Below are positions 1-11,860 of a DNA stretch of 64,000 bases, one piece after another. Within the stretch, counting starts at the first letter, position 1. Each line of letters starts with the position of its first letter. Made by a program: the position numbers and the translations under genes. Source of the stretch: Rotaria macrura. Its lineage: Eukaryota > Rotifera > Eurotatoria > Philodinida > Philodinidae. The stretch lies in assembly GCA_900239685.1 (NCBI GenBank), contig OENT01000075.1, positions 62,001 to 126,000 on the forward strand, in the 5' to 3' direction. Under the pieces are notes generated by a model. That model was not told where the DNA came from. It ran no database searches and saw nothing but the letters and a program-made list of their open reading frames with translations.

Positions 1-745
1 TACCAGTCTCGTTCGAATTCAAGATTATGCTTTTCACATAAATCTGCAAATTTTCTATACATCGTTTCAATATTGAATTTCAGAGATGATTGCAATTTAC
101 GCAAACATACTGGACAAACATAGAGTGGTTGTCGATCCATCTCGATTTCATTGTTTGCACCATTCATCAAGCATATGTAATAGATGCAATGTTTAAGACC
201 GAAAAGATGACAGATTTCATGAAGAAGAATTTTGATAGAACGTTGAAGAATAATTGTTCGATCCACATCGGTTAATGTGATACTCATAGACTTATATGGT
301 GGCATTGGAAATAATGGATCGAGACGAGAAAACGAATAAACACCAATACCTGCATCAGATCGGGCTCGTCCATAAACGAAATTGTACGTATCATCTGGAT
401 ATATGTCGGCCATGGTCACAGCAACGCATAATAATTCTTCACACTGATTACGTTCACTTCGTGTATCAGTAAGATATTCAAGTAGACCACTTGTTTTATA
501 TTGAATTTGTTGAGTTCCATAGTAAATACGATTTGGCATGGTTTCTTTGAAATCAGCCGTAGGCAAAATTTTTACTTCGCATCCAAGAAAAAAAGCTTGT
601 GCAAATTCACAAATCAATTCAAGAGGTGGAGCTCTAAACAGGTTAATGAAAATATCATGTTAGACATTGTACTCATAGCTTATTCGTTAAATTTTACCGT
701 GGATGTTCGAAACTACCAATTGGTTGAATGTACATTGTTTTGCAT
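1..745 (-). CDS. Archaemetzincin (AMZ2-like zinc metalloprotease), 3' end cut by the window and 5' exons unresolved
   Basis: Two exons are readable on the minus strand, 698..745 and 1..633, joined across a 64-bp GT-AG intron; the acceptor of a further upstream intron lies at 746-747. The decoded protein carries the archaemetzincin signature HEICHLFGLKHC, then CLM and, after the usual spacing, a CPVC pair. This is the HExxHxxGxxH zinc site plus the four-cysteine structural zinc site that defines the family. The N-terminal part reads MYIQPIGSF, close to the start of the domain in animal AMZ2. Family members are putative soluble aminopeptidases with poorly known substrates. The reading frame is still open at base 1, so the C-terminus lies outside the window. 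I could not place the initiator exon: upstream frames reach stops and no splice join preserved phase convincingly. Family assignment is secure; the gene model is partial. Confidence 0.9.
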
Positions 746-2435
746 CTGTAATTATATAGAATGATCAAATTTTGAACGATAAAGTTTTATACTACTAATG
801 AATCAAAAATGAAAAAATTTGAGTGTATTTTTTGCGAGGAGATCTAACGCCGACAGTTTGTAGTAGATAGTTTTTCATTTGTCATAAAAAGCTTGTTAGC
901 ACAGCCTCGTTGGGCTAAAATGTGGAACTCACATATCTATAGCTTCATACTACTAACAGAAAGTACAGAATATGTAATATCACGAATTTTTTCGCATCGT
1001 CTTTCTCTAATTGGCGCTTTTTTTCGTTTTCATTCTTGCTATTCGCTCGTTAGTTTCCATTTTTCTTATTATAAGCATTGCAAGAAACGATAAATAACGC
1101 TGTGATAAATGACGATAATATAATGCTGATTGCTATTTCTGCAATGGATTAATACACGGGCTTCGATGGTCTGAAATGGAGGGGGGGGCAGGAAGGGAGC
1201 ATCTGAAACCCTCGAGGGAGGAGGGCTTCTCTAACCAGGACCTATGCCTGTCACCGATGCGTGGGAAGCATAAAAAATCTCACTCTTAAACTTCCAGTCA
1301 CTATTTTCTGCGAAAACATATGTGAGTTCCACACAAGCATTAAATTGCATCTGTTACGGAATTCCATATTTTCGCTAATTTATGTAGGGGAAAGTTTCAT
1401 TACTTGCCTTTTCAAACCTTAGAGATAAAACTGATGTACTTTTCTGATACATGAGTATTCTGCAAGCAGTCTTATCTTTGCACTATGTTCGTTTCATTCT
1501 TACAGTAAAATCTCATAAAATCCTCCGACTATTTTTCAAAGAAAATTACAATCTTACAACGTCAAAAAACTGCACCGTTTTTGGATGAAATTACTCGATA
1601 GATATTTATTGCAACATGTATCAGGGGAAAACTGGAGTTTATATCAGTCTTCTTAAAGTTTTCAACAAGTTTGATAAACTGTTTGCAGCACGCTTTCGAT
1701 TTTCGAGACACGCTCCATCGCTTTCCAATTAAACCTTCTCCATACGAGAGCGCTGATCTGGGGCCATGACGATATGTGTGTTCCACAAAAGAGGCATCTT
1801 TTACAAAGATTTCATGTTATTGCAAAATAATCAAACCAACGGAATGGGAATCACTTTTTCAGCTTGCTTTTATATTTAAAAATTATCATCTAGCAAATAA
1901 AATTGATTCATAATTTAAGAAAAAGTCTTAAGCTTACTTTCATATTTTCTTAATGCTAAATAAATGCCGACTATTCCATCGTTCTCTGCTAAACTGATGA
2001 AGCACATTAAATCAACGATGTCAATATACTCATGCGGACAATCGAGATCATTGTACACTCGAAGAATACAATCACTACTCCATCAAATTTAGCTAGTTAT
2101 GCATATTTAAAGTTATTATAAGCTTATTGATGTTTAAATAAATGAAATCAAGTCTTTTTATGACACGATTCTACTTTTCCAATATTGACACAAAATGAGT
2201 GCACCTATATAGCTATATATATATATATATATGTGAGAATCGAGAAAAAGAACTGAAATGAAAAAAATTTAACGACGTATTGATTCATTACACTATGCAA
2301 ATAAACACGATAATTCTAAACCATTGTGACGATTTCTACTAGTCAACAGTGTAGAGTCAATAGTCTTACTACAATCAACCGATGCATATGCCTATAGCTA
2401 TGTAGTGTTTTTTTTACTGTTACAGTGAATTATGC
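746..2435. other. Intergenic stretch with a repeated 16-bp motif and a GC-rich patch
   Basis: No convincing gene is visible. The 5' part of the archaemetzincin gene probably lies in the first few hundred bases. A GC-rich patch with a run of eight G sits near 1180-1250, unlike the surrounding AT-rich DNA. A (TA)n microsatellite occupies about 2212-2232. A 16-bp motif occurs three times (see the repeat entry). Confidence 0.5.
921..1787. repeat. Three copies of a 16-bp motif, two in inverted and two in direct orientation
   Basis: The motif TGTGGAACTCACATAT is at 921-936. Its exact reverse complement is at 1318-1333, and a one-mismatch copy of the reverse complement is at 1772-1787. The first two could be terminal inverted repeats of a roughly 410-bp non-autonomous element containing the GC-rich patch. 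No flanking target-site duplication was recognised, so this is only a candidate. Confidence 0.35.
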
Positions 2436-2727
2436 TTACATTGAATGAGGGATGGCTTTAGCATTGTTCTGTTCAAACGATTCGAATGTTTGACCATTTT
2501 CTTGACGTTGACTCAGCCATCCCCAATAGCCAGGCTCTGGTATGGGCTCAAAACTCTCATTGATCTTTTTCGTTAGAGCGTGTTGAATATCTTGTGCCAG
2601 CTGAACAATTATTCAATATGCAATTATATGCAATGCTAAAGGCATGAAATTATCTCTATTAACAAACCTGTTTAGTATTACCAATCGCTCGTGCGATTTC
2701 ATCCTCGGTCGGCGGTACAAACGGCAT
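2436..2727 (-). CDS. Small two-exon gene, 74-residue orphan protein
   Basis: Exon 1 (2668..2727) begins at an ATG and encodes 20 codons. Exon 2 (2436..2600) encodes 54 more and ends in TAA. The 67-bp intron has a CAG|GT donor and a TTCAG acceptor and keeps phase 0. The protein begins MPFVPPTEDEIARA, is hydrophilic, and has a central PEPGYWGWL segment and a Gln/Glu-rich tail. I do not recognise the family. The absence of in-frame stops in both exons and the well-formed splice sites support a real gene. An extra upstream exon is possible because an AG lies just before the ATG. Confidence 0.55.
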
Positions 2728-3403
2728 ACTCTTCTTGTAATGGAAAGAAATAAATTTTTTTTTATAACTTCAATTCATTATAAATTTGACATTTTCGTAA
2801 TAACTATAGTTCGTTACGCATATTCTATGCGACTCAAAGCGATACGATAACATTTATAAGTACTCATAAAAGTAAGAACGTCATCAAACGACAGTGAAAT
2901 ATATCCATAGTTTGTTCTTCAAGTATTGCACCATGACAGTGTCAGTCTATTGTTTTATCTGCATATGTTGTAATCTATTCTATTGGTCAACTAGTAAATC
3001 TTCCCACATATCAAGCCAAATCAAAAGGTGGCGTTACTGTTGTCAATATTAATGCTTGCATTTAACTTCATGCCAACACTAAACTGTAGTTCAAGGTATT
3101 CAAGTCGAAAAATCTGTTGGCCAGCATCATAGATAGGGTTGAGTATCAAGTTAAGTCATTTTCCCCATTACTACTACTAATATACTCGACGAACAAATCC
3201 TAATCGTTTGATAGTTGTAGAAAAAAAATGTTTTCACTTTTTTTGTGATCGGTTACATTAGACAAGCTTGAGAAATGTTTTTTTCGAAATGAACAACTTT
3301 TTGTTCATTTTCTGACAAGATTCGGCACAGTACGTTTAATAAATTTATTTCAATTGTTAAACGGTTAATCAATTGCTAGTTGACTGATTGAGTTCATGCA
3401 ATA
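2728..3403. other. Intergenic, nothing recognised
   Basis: AT-rich DNA between two minus-strand genes. It should hold the promoter of the 74-residue gene and the 3' flank of the TIGR03790-like gene, but no coding signal is apparent. Confidence 0.5.
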
Positions 3404-5087
3404 CTAGGAAACTATTTGTTTCCAAGGATTCGCTAAAGGCTCTCCAACAAACACACCTTGAAATGTTTGTAATACACTCTTCCAATAGGCTTCGATAAGG
3501 GTTTCACCTTGTGTGTAGTGTGAAATCATGATTGTAGGATTGGGAAATTTTTCAGCATAGGCACAAGGCTCACTAACAGTCCCAAAAGTTCCTGTAGCAC
3601 CACCAGCAATAAACTGCAGTGCAGACATTTGATAGGAATCGGTCAACATTCCTCCGTAGGAAGTCAAATGATCTGCTACAGCACCAGGTGGATACGTGTT
3701 TCCATCAATGTTGCTGACAGCTTGCAATCCTTGAAAATAAAACAGTGCATCGTTAGTACCTGTAATTGAATCTGCATTCATGATTTTGACATCGACGTGA
3801 GAACTTAAACTTCTTCCCAAGTTTCCTGACGGAAAGACTCTGGCACGAAGGCTTCTTAGGCCGTCACTTGTATTCATAATGTAGGCAGATCCATTAGGAT
3901 GTGTTCCATCAGAAGTCAATCCCCGATCAACTAACTCCTTAGCTTGCTCAAGGTTGTGTGCTGCGAGCATCATTGCTGGACGCATTCTAAAGTCGCTAAA
4001 TGGCCGAGTAGAATTGGACCGGTAGTACAGAGATGAAGTTGCCCAGGCGCATGTTCCCGTATTACAGGGACCATCCATGAAGCCCATGGCAAGCGCTGAT
4101 GTGATTGAATTACATTCAACACGCGAAGGCATTGTCCATGCAATAGCAAGTGCTTGCACAGTCTCAGGTAAGATTGCATCAACCTGACTTTTCACAGGTT
4201 GGAATTCAGTTCGACTTAGCTGTATGACTTTCGAGATATTCAAATGAACAACATTCTCTAGCGGAATATTACGGCGCCTTCGATAGTATTCACCCAGAGC
4301 AACACTATCCGGATCATTATCATTAATTAGAAGGCCCAAATGTCGAGCCTGAAGACCACTCCGTTGAGGAAGTGTTACTGTAATTTTTGGTGTTCTTTGA
4401 GTAGCTCCCGTTCCTGGTATGGTAACAACCGTGAAAAAATAAGTCAACCCATTATGAAGTCCGGTAACTTTGAAGGAACCCACTGCTGATTTCATTGTTC
4501 TTGCCATAGTTCGGACGTTTGTACCATAGCTAACTAAGTAACCTACCGCTCCGATCACTTCATTCCAAGTCAAAAACACATTACCATCACCTGGTACTGC
4601 ATTCAAGATAGAAAAATTCGTCAATGATGAATTACCTGAAATTGAAAAGAGTTTCCCTTATTTTATATCATTGTTCAATTCAAAGTTGAGTTCTCATAGA
4701 ATTCTATCTGTACTAATTATTTACTCATTAGTACAATTGTATTTTGAAGACAAACATTTTCAAGTAGCAAAAGAAATTCATTAGAATCCATGTTTCTTTA
4801 ATTAAGCATTTTAAATTTTCAAAAAGAAATTCAATCATTTGTGAACGTACAATACAATTTTAACTGACCATTTTCACGATTGTAGAACAACCGTTATTCT
4901 TTCTACGTAAACTTATAATCAATCGTTACTACAATGCTCCGACAAGTCTTGAAGATTGCATTCTGAGATAGGCAGAATATGATCTTGACAAAATGCAAGG
5001 ATTTTCCTTACTTTCTATAGTATCATAATTTGCAGTGACTGTTGATAAAAAGTGAAGTAAATACAGCAGAATAGTTGTAGACTGCAT
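3404..5087 (-). CDS. Secreted TIGR03790-family-like protein with N-terminal fibronectin type III-like domain
   Basis: Exon 1 (5012..5087) starts at ATG and encodes a hydrophobic signal peptide beginning MQSTTILLYLLHFLS. A 376-bp intron follows, with an A|GTAAGG donor, a TTTCAG acceptor and phase 1. Exon 2 (3404..4635) carries the rest, giving 435 residues in total. Residues of about 30-115 have the FN3 pattern (VFLTWNEV, VTGLHNGLTYFFTV). From about residue 120 the segment INDNDPDSVALGEYYRRRRN is typical of the TIGR03790 family, large uncharacterised proteins known, as I recall, mainly from planctomycetes, acidobacteria, myxobacteria and other exosortase-bearing bacteria. The function is unknown. 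Signal peptide and domain mix predict an extracellular protein. The bacterial-type family in an intron-bearing eukaryotic gene suggests old horizontal transfer with a gained 5' exon. A start 20 codons further upstream is possible but would spoil the signal peptide. Confidence 0.8.
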
Positions 5088-6134
5088 CCTTTTCACGCCA
5101 ATGAAAAGTGAAAATGATATCAACAGCAATATTAGTATATCTATCAAATAACGTTTTGATTCACTGGCAGTTTTAATTTGGTATTAGAGGAAGGCTCTGA
5201 TAACACATGGGAAATGATCGCCATAAATTGAGAGAAAAATGATACTGTCTGTATATGTGTGCGAAACAGTTAACATTATGTCACACCAATATTAGCGAAC
5301 ACTCATCATATTAGGAAAATAAATGAACGATGGTTTACAATTATTTAACATCGCGAACAGTATACAATGGATGTTTTCATTTAAAGTCGGATATAAATGA
5401 GTTGCAAGAACATTACTTTTCTTCTGATTAGTGTGTGGTTATTAAATACTTTTTCAATAGAATCAGTGAAATAGGATTAAATCGTTTGAATATGATTTAA
5501 TATGACAGAATAAATACAGCACTTTTAGAAATATTCTGCAGTGATTCTAGACCTATTGCCCATGTCTGACACGTCCGAAAAATCTATGCTCATTTCGCTG
5601 TTTCGTTTTTGCTAAGTACGGAACAGAAATCTCCTTGAGATAAACACTAAAATCAGCCCAGTCTTCAATATCTTATACGTCATAGTATGTTTCTCTTCCG
5701 ATATTATTTTCGAAATAGATGACCTACGCATTACATATCATACTTTGCATATCCATGAATCCCTTTTCAAGGATCACGTTACCTGCTGTACTCTTCGTCA
5801 TTTTTTTCAATTCGATGGATCATATCAACCAATAAACATTCTTGTTTTTATATGCATTCATTTCTATTAAATATGAAGTAATCACTCATTGTCCATACAA
5901 AGCAGAGAATTAAGATTTGTTCACATTTTAACTTCATCGGTCGATGAAATTCTTTCCATAGTCTGTAAACTAGATAGTAGACAGGAATTAATCTAGAAGG
6001 AATTGTATCTAAGGGGAATTTCATCAAAGAATAGCAATCATTTCTTTGAGCTCATATACACGAATTCCTCGCTATCGTCTCTCATTCACTTCAATGTTAA
6101 TAATCAATCGACTGAATGTGTTCTTGTTTTAGAC
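5088..6134. other. Divergent intergenic region between the TIGR03790-like and EEP genes
   Basis: Two genes point away from each other here, so both promoters lie in this AT-rich stretch. The last part is probably 5' UTR of the plus-strand gene: a T-rich run ending in TTTTAG sits three bases before its likely ATG and could be a UTR-intron acceptor. No other gene seen. Confidence 0.45.
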
Positions 6135-6935
6135 ATGGACATTCAACTACGATCGGATCTATGTTTGTTGAGCTGGAACATATTGGCACCGTGTTGGGTT
6201 CATCAAGATTGGTATCCAACTGCATTTGAGATAGCAGCCGATCATCGCGAGAGGATAAATAAAATTGCAAGTAGAATTTTATTGCTTGGACAGGACGTTG
6301 TCGTAATTCAAGAGGCACAAGAAGATTTTTTACCACTGCTACGACAGAAACTTGAGGAGAAGTATGACTTTCATATCTCATGGAATCATTCATCAGCAGC
6401 ATCCGTATCCAATGGTTTACTATCATTGATTCGAAAAGATTGGAGATATGCGTCGGCAACTACTGTAAGGCCAGGCACTCTAGATTTGGAACGAGGTGAA
6501 GCTATTCAAATTATAACAATACCTTCAAAGAATATTCATCTCATCAATGTTCATCTTGACCATAGGGATCGATTGTGTCAAGCCAAAATGGTGAAAGATA
6601 AGTGCAAGGTATTGTTTGGTACTGATGATCCTTTAACTATTATAGCTGGTGATATGAATGCTGAAACTAATGAATGTGATCACTTTGAATGGAATGATAT
6701 GGAAAGTGTCTTTCGTGAATCGAATGATTCTATAAAGATACCAACCTATTATCCGGATCCTGCATGTAAAAAATCCAATACAGCCATTGATCATATATTC
6801 TATCATCCACTTAAAGTTACATTGCTTGGATACGGCAAAGCATGGAATACTTCTAGTAAAACCCTCGAAGATACTTTAATACAATTTGGAAGTGATCATA
6901 TTTATGTATGGGCTAATTTTAACTTCTGCTCCTAA
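6135..6935 (+). CDS. Endonuclease/exonuclease/phosphatase (EEP) superfamily enzyme
   Basis: A 266-residue intronless reading frame carries the full set of EEP catalytic motifs: SWNIL near residue 13, VIQEAQ with the metal-binding Glu at 60, NVHLDH near 138, GDMNAE with Asp173 and Asn175, IDHIF with Asp219/His220, and GSDH with Asp254/His255. The fold hydrolyses phosphodiester or phosphoester bonds, and relatives include CCR4/nocturnin-type deadenylases and TDP2-like phosphodiesterases. The substrate cannot be told from sequence. I chose the ATG at 6135 because it lies just after a TTTTAG acceptor and places SWNIL at the normal distance from the N-terminus. The frame is open further upstream but has no other suitable ATG. 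No signal peptide is visible, so a cytosolic or nuclear site is likely. Confidence 0.88.
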   Translation: MDIQLRSDLCLLSWNILAPCWVHQDWYPTAFEIAADHRERINKIASRILLLGQDVVVIQEAQEDFLPLLRQKLEEKYDFHISWNHSSAASVSNGLLSLIRKDWRYASATTVRPGTLDLERGEAIQIITIPSKNIHLINVHLDHRDRLCQAKMVKDKCKVLFGTDDPLTIIAGDMNAETNECDHFEWNDMESVFRESNDSIKIPTYYPDPACKKSNTAIDHIFYHPLKVTLLGYGKAWNTSSKTLEDTLIQFGSDHIYVWANFNFCS

Positions 6936-9346
6936 AGGAATTCAATTCAAGATAAAATGTTCGTCTTGACTAGTTTTCATTAGATTTATTTTGAAATAGA
7001 TACAATTACATATTTTGAACAAATTTATTCAATAGACCGATGCCATATATTGTTTTCTGAAAAGGTCCTGTCCATGTCTTTAGATTTATCCGTAGAATTT
7101 TACTTGATAGTATTTAAAATTTTTTCATTGTAGAGTACCTTGAATTGCCTATCATCTGAATTGCACCCGTCACTACACAAGCCTACAAAGTGTAAGTTAA
7201 TATCTAGCATAAAAAATGAATAGTCTGTATTAGAATTCAATTATATAATCTCAGGTCAACAATAGCGTTTCGAGGAAAAAATTAGATCAAACTTGTATAT
7301 GCTAGCTAGTAATGTCATCAAGGGTTAGTTATCTTCACTTCATGCTTGTGTGTGTGTGTGTGTGTGACACTCTAACTATTCGATTGCTCTTCTAGCTCAA
7401 CTGCAAACTATTATTTTGTTGTATTTCATTCAAAGATATGTAAAACAATAGCAGTGAATATCTATCTTGATTATTAATTAATTATATTCCTCTGATGAAT
7501 GGTTGATTTAAAAATTAAGCAGATTCAATGTAGGCGATAGCTATTCATCGAAGCCTGCACATCCTTACATTATTATAGAAAAAGCACTACATCAGTAGCC
7601 GCAACATTAAATAAATCACACAGGTATATTTGTAAAAGTATATCATTTTGAAGCAACCATTGACCAAAAGTATAGCTGCGGAAATTTAATCGAAGAATTC
7701 AAAATAAAAATGAATCAAATGCTAATGACAGGTTTTCAAAGGCTCGGTTCTTTAAAATAGATATGTTTGTTGTAGATCATGAAAAAAATGTATGTTTTAC
7801 ATACAAATCATTAAAATTAATAGTATAACGTGACATTCTATCGTAGTCTGTTATTGTAGTAATAAAATGCCCCGTTCAATAGCTTGATATTACATGAATT
7901 CGTACTGATATTATAATAAAACCACCGTTCAAATTTGATATCAATCTATTTTTTAAGTAGAATATCTTAGCAACGTAATATTTATCTCATATTCTCAACG
8001 CAAAATAATTACCGAGCCGAATAAAATTTTAAGAAGCCAATAAAGACAACTGATTATGTTCGATTGTTTAAATTCAAGACTTAAAATCAATAGTGTATCA
8101 TCAGTTAGGTGAAATATCTAAATTGATTACTAGCTATTAAGTACGTTAAAAATATTCACGAGATAAACGACAATATATATCGAATTTATATGCTACTGTT
8201 TCAACTTTTCAAATACTCTTTATAAAGACTATTGAAGATCTAGGAAACATGTTTTTAAAGTTCGCTTCAATGAAAACATTTTCGCGTTTTTTGAAAATCA
8301 AATTTAAAGAACTCGTTTATTACATCTACTGCATACTATAGATGTGCTTGTAGAGATATAACTAATACACTCGCCTCGTTTTTGTTTTTCTTCTATTCTT
8401 GACATGTGTTTACCCAATTTATGTGCGACTCTATACTCGAACAAAGTCACCATAGTTAGGTCAATAGTGACCCAGTTCTTTCTATTCATCTAATGATAAG
8501 AAAAATGAATACTTTCTGTTTACTGAAACCATCCTTCTAATATGTGATAGTTTCCTTCAGATTTTTACTCTGCTAACTTGTACATCACAAGACAATGATA
8601 AATGAATTCTCAGTAGAAATTCAAAATAATTTACTAAATAACTTTTAATGAGAACAACACTGATAATAATTTATCTAAGTGAATGATGAATGTAAATCGA
8701 AATTAACAGTTGCTGTGTATTTCAAATATTTCGTTTTTACGCACGTTGTTTGTGTTCAGTCTTCTCATCGATTTGATTCTATGATGTTTTAGTATTTTTA
8801 TGACATCTGATAATAGCAACCTTGACGAATCCAATAGTTCAAATATGATGATATAACAGAACACATTTCATCAGCATAAGGGCAACCTGAATGTCAGCGC
8901 TCAACTGCTTCGAGAGATCCTTTTTGTTATTCGATCTCACAGTCAGATGACAGTACTACTACCGAATCGACACTTCAAAACTCTTGTATATGGATGCATG
9001 AGATAACTGTAATAAAACGGAAGATTATCTCATCGTTTCTTATGAATATATGAAAAAATACACAACTCACAAATGAGAACTTCACAATCAAAGTGATTTA
9101 GAAATGGTACCAAAATAACTGACTCTAGCAATCATGTGTTAATCCGCCTTATGTGATATTCCTACATTCTATTTAGAAGAAATGCGTTGTTCTAATTTTT
9201 ATTTTTATAAATTATTGTGATTATTGATGCATATCTTCACCATTTACTTCTTTGAGCAATAACTTGTCAAACAATGACGAGATACGTGGGTGAGTAACGA
9301 ATCAGTAGAGCTAATAATATGGCCTCCCCCACTTTTGACAACTAAA
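6936..9346. other. Gene-poor AT-rich stretch with a (TG)n microsatellite
   Basis: About 2.4 kb without a convincing coding region. A TG dinucleotide run occupies roughly 7346-7366. Short ORFs, such as one on the minus strand at 8304-8489, lack family resemblance and splice context and were not accepted. Confidence 0.5.
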
Positions 9347-9354
9347 TATAAAAG
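9347..9354 (+). promoter_or_regulatory. TATA box of the 88-residue gene
   Basis: TATAAAAG lies 53 bases upstream of the ATG at 9407. This allows a short 5' leader. The paralogous gene at 13716 has a TATA-like run at a similar distance. Confidence 0.5.
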
Positions 9355-9406
9355 ACTACTAACAATCATATATACCATACGAACAATAAGAAACGTATCG
9401 ATTATC

Positions 9407-9673
9407 ATGCAGTACTGCGGACGTCAACTTGTTTCTAAAATAGTTCGTATTCCGATCATTCAACGATACAATTATCATCGGAATGAAACACAAATTAATA
9501 TGGCTCAACAAACATACCAAGGGATGGATAACAGTTGTCCATCAGAAGAGATCATCAAAGCACAACGTGGACCGGATATTTCTTTAGAAGTATTACAAAA
9601 ACGTACTGTCGAAGAAATGCGTATCAAAGATGCAGAACAAAAAGTTCATCAAAGTATTACAAAAGAATCTTAA
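9407..9673 (+). CDS. 88-residue orphan, paralogue A
   Basis: A single-exon gene starting at ATG and ending in TAA. The protein begins MQYCGRQLVSKIVRIP, is hydrophilic after a short basic N-terminus, and contains SEEIIKAQRGPD and a KRTVEEMR segment. It is clearly paralogous to the gene at 13716, with matching starts, the shared KIVRIP block, the SEEIIKA block and the RT(V/I)EE(M/I)R block. The two differ mostly by substitutions typical of coding conservation, which supports both as genes. The basic, Arg/Ser/Gln-rich N-terminus could resemble a mitochondrial targeting peptide, but that is inference. Function unknown; I know no family with this sequence. Confidence 0.65.
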   Translation: MQYCGRQLVSKIVRIPIIQRYNYHRNETQINMAQQTYQGMDNSCPSEEIIKAQRGPDISLEVLQKRTVEEMRIKDAEQKVHQSITKES

Positions 9674-11532
9674 CATTAATTATATTATACTTTTTATTTA
9701 CCATGATGATTCAATATTGGTTGTATCTTAGTGATTGATGGAAAAAAAGGCAAAAACAAGTTTGTTCACATTCTCAATAGATTGGTCTTGTTTATTTTCC
9801 TTATCAAATCAAAGAAATATTGCTATTCTTTTTTATTGTGTTCGAAGCATCCAATGTCATGTAAATTTTCTTATTTGCTGAAATAAAATCGATAGATATT
9901 TTTTCCAATATGATCTGATCATACTCATTGTTCAAACTACAGCCTCATTTAGAAAGAAATGACCCATTTTTTTCATACGATTCGAAGCAAAATATTCACT
10001 GAAAACGAAGTGTATAAATGAGAAGAATTACTTTTTGTTTCTTCTATACTTAGATCGTTCTATATTTATTTAAGAAAAAAAAGAACATAATTCGATTCAT
10101 ATGTAGACAAGATATATGTTTAATCTGCATGTCTTTACATCACTAGAAGAATGTCATTGTGGTCTCTCTCTTGCCTTATTTTTACACGTAGAAAGTTGTG
10201 CTACGTTTTTTTCATTCTGTATTATGGGCTGATGTTTACCTCTGTTTGCGTTTAAACCACATAATTAAGTCAAAAGGTTACTCAATTACATTTCAATCGT
10301 TTCTATTCTTTTCTAACATGTATTACATCTAATATTTTTGACTAAGAGACAAAAAATGTGGCTATAAGTTCGGAGTTAACATTTTCATAGATGATAATGG
10401 ATATCATCATTTTCTTCAATTGCATTCAATCTTATTAGTCAATTACTTTAAATAGAACTTTTATGAATTTCTAGGTAAGCCGGTGACGCATTTGGCACGG
10501 AGAAACATCTGATTAGAAGAAGTTACTGTGAAGAAACAACTAATGATAGCCAAGGTAAAGGTTAACGCATTAAATCAAGAGACATTACTAGAATATAAAT
10601 TCAAAACGAATTCACATAAAAATGATCTGATAAATTTCTTCTTAAACATTATAATCGTATTGGTGAACTTGTTACATCTATTGTAATTCCGTTGCGAACT
10701 TGAAACCGCTGATTCTCTCTGAAGAATGATTGATTGAGTCGTTGAAGAAAATTGAAATAGTTTATTTCGATTGTAATCCTATAAGAGGAATTCGGTTTTT
10801 CTTACTCTTGATAGGCAGCATGTCGAAATTATATTTCAAAAGTACATGACTCATAATACTTCAAACGTTAGGATTTTTCGATTATTATTATTTTTTGGTT
10901 TTTCAAAGAAAAGCATGTTCTTATTTTAGAAATTCTGCATGAGCGTTGTGAACTCTCAGTGACCCTAATTTTTGTTCTTGGATATATATGGATAGAAGCA
11001 TTTTTTGCATACTTTTAGGCCATTAGATATAGATTAGTTTTTGCAAATCGAAAAAGAACGTTAGTGAATGCGTCATAGTGTAGAAGCATTTGAGTTTTAT
11101 AGTGAAGTGTAGACATAATAAAAATTTTAAAATATCTTCCAAAGCCAGTATAATATCTTAATCATTCAGCAGATCACTTTTCGTGTTACGAGAGTAGTTT
11201 ATTCTCTCTTCAGACTCTTCTTCGTTAGATTTATGTAGTCTCTGTAAGAAATCTATTTTTCTTGAGGTGACATACTGTTGTATAAGTAAGCTTTTGAACA
11301 ATTGATTTAATCCTTTGTCATAATACAAAGATAAATCTTTGTTTTCGTTTCATGTTGAAGTTTCTGAGCTAATATTTTATAGCGTTAAGTTGAACTTGAA
11401 ATTGGATCGAAATAGTTCATCGCTACGTATGCTAGAACATCAGATTCTCTATTATCGACAATATTATTACAGATATTTTTCATTCTTTTTGTCTATAATT
11501 GAGTTTTTATTGCCTTCTCTTGTATTCTAAAA
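9674..11532. other. Non-coding stretch, probably holding unreadable parts of the SLC13 relic at its right end
   Basis: AT-rich DNA with no open gene. Toward the right end, from about 11450, the sequence still resembles intron 12 of the SLC13 gene further downstream. Earlier exons may therefore be present in decayed form but are not confidently alignable by eye. Confidence 0.4.
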
Positions 11533-11860
11533 GTTGCATAGGTGAACACGCGCCGGTATTTATCTCATTATATACACGTATGTAATTCTTCTACTTTCGT
11601 TTATATTTCTCTTTGGTAAGTTGTGGGTTGTAATTTTTCTCCGTAATAATTACAAAATGGTTCTAATTAGCTATACTCCGAATGTCGTCATTTCTCACAT
11701 CCTCCTACAGAACTAAGGGATATGGTTAAAGCAGATATCGATATTATAGTGCATTCAGCTTGAGTCGAGTATTATCCTTGAACCTATCTTTCACGTTCAT
11801 GAATAGTTATCCGTTGTGAATAATTCTACCACAATGGCGAGCAATATAATTAGTTAATGA
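11533..11860 (+). pseudogene. Decayed 3' end of an SLC13-family transporter gene (exons 13-14 relic)
   Basis: This stretch aligns by eye with the last two exons and intervening intron of the intact SLC13 gene at 17740-20374. It keeps a TAAAAG acceptor, a degenerate exon 13, the GGTAAGTTG donor, an ATTAG acceptor followed by CTATACTCCGAATG (intact copy CTACACCACCGAATG), and blocks such as GGATATGGTTAAAGCAG and CCTATCTTTCACGTT. It ends in TTAATGA near the position of the intact stop. Several in-frame stops and indels break the frame. Resemblance to the intact copy also covers the intron upstream (about 11465-11530), so this is a genomic duplicate and not a retrocopy. Confidence 0.8.

Noticed and set aside
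1562..1786. Minus-strand 74-codon ORF in the repeat-bearing region
   Set aside because: No motif, and it begins inside a copy of the 16-bp repeat; probably part of a decayed element.
8304..8489. Minus-strand 61-codon ORF
   Set aside because: No family resemblance, no splice or promoter context.
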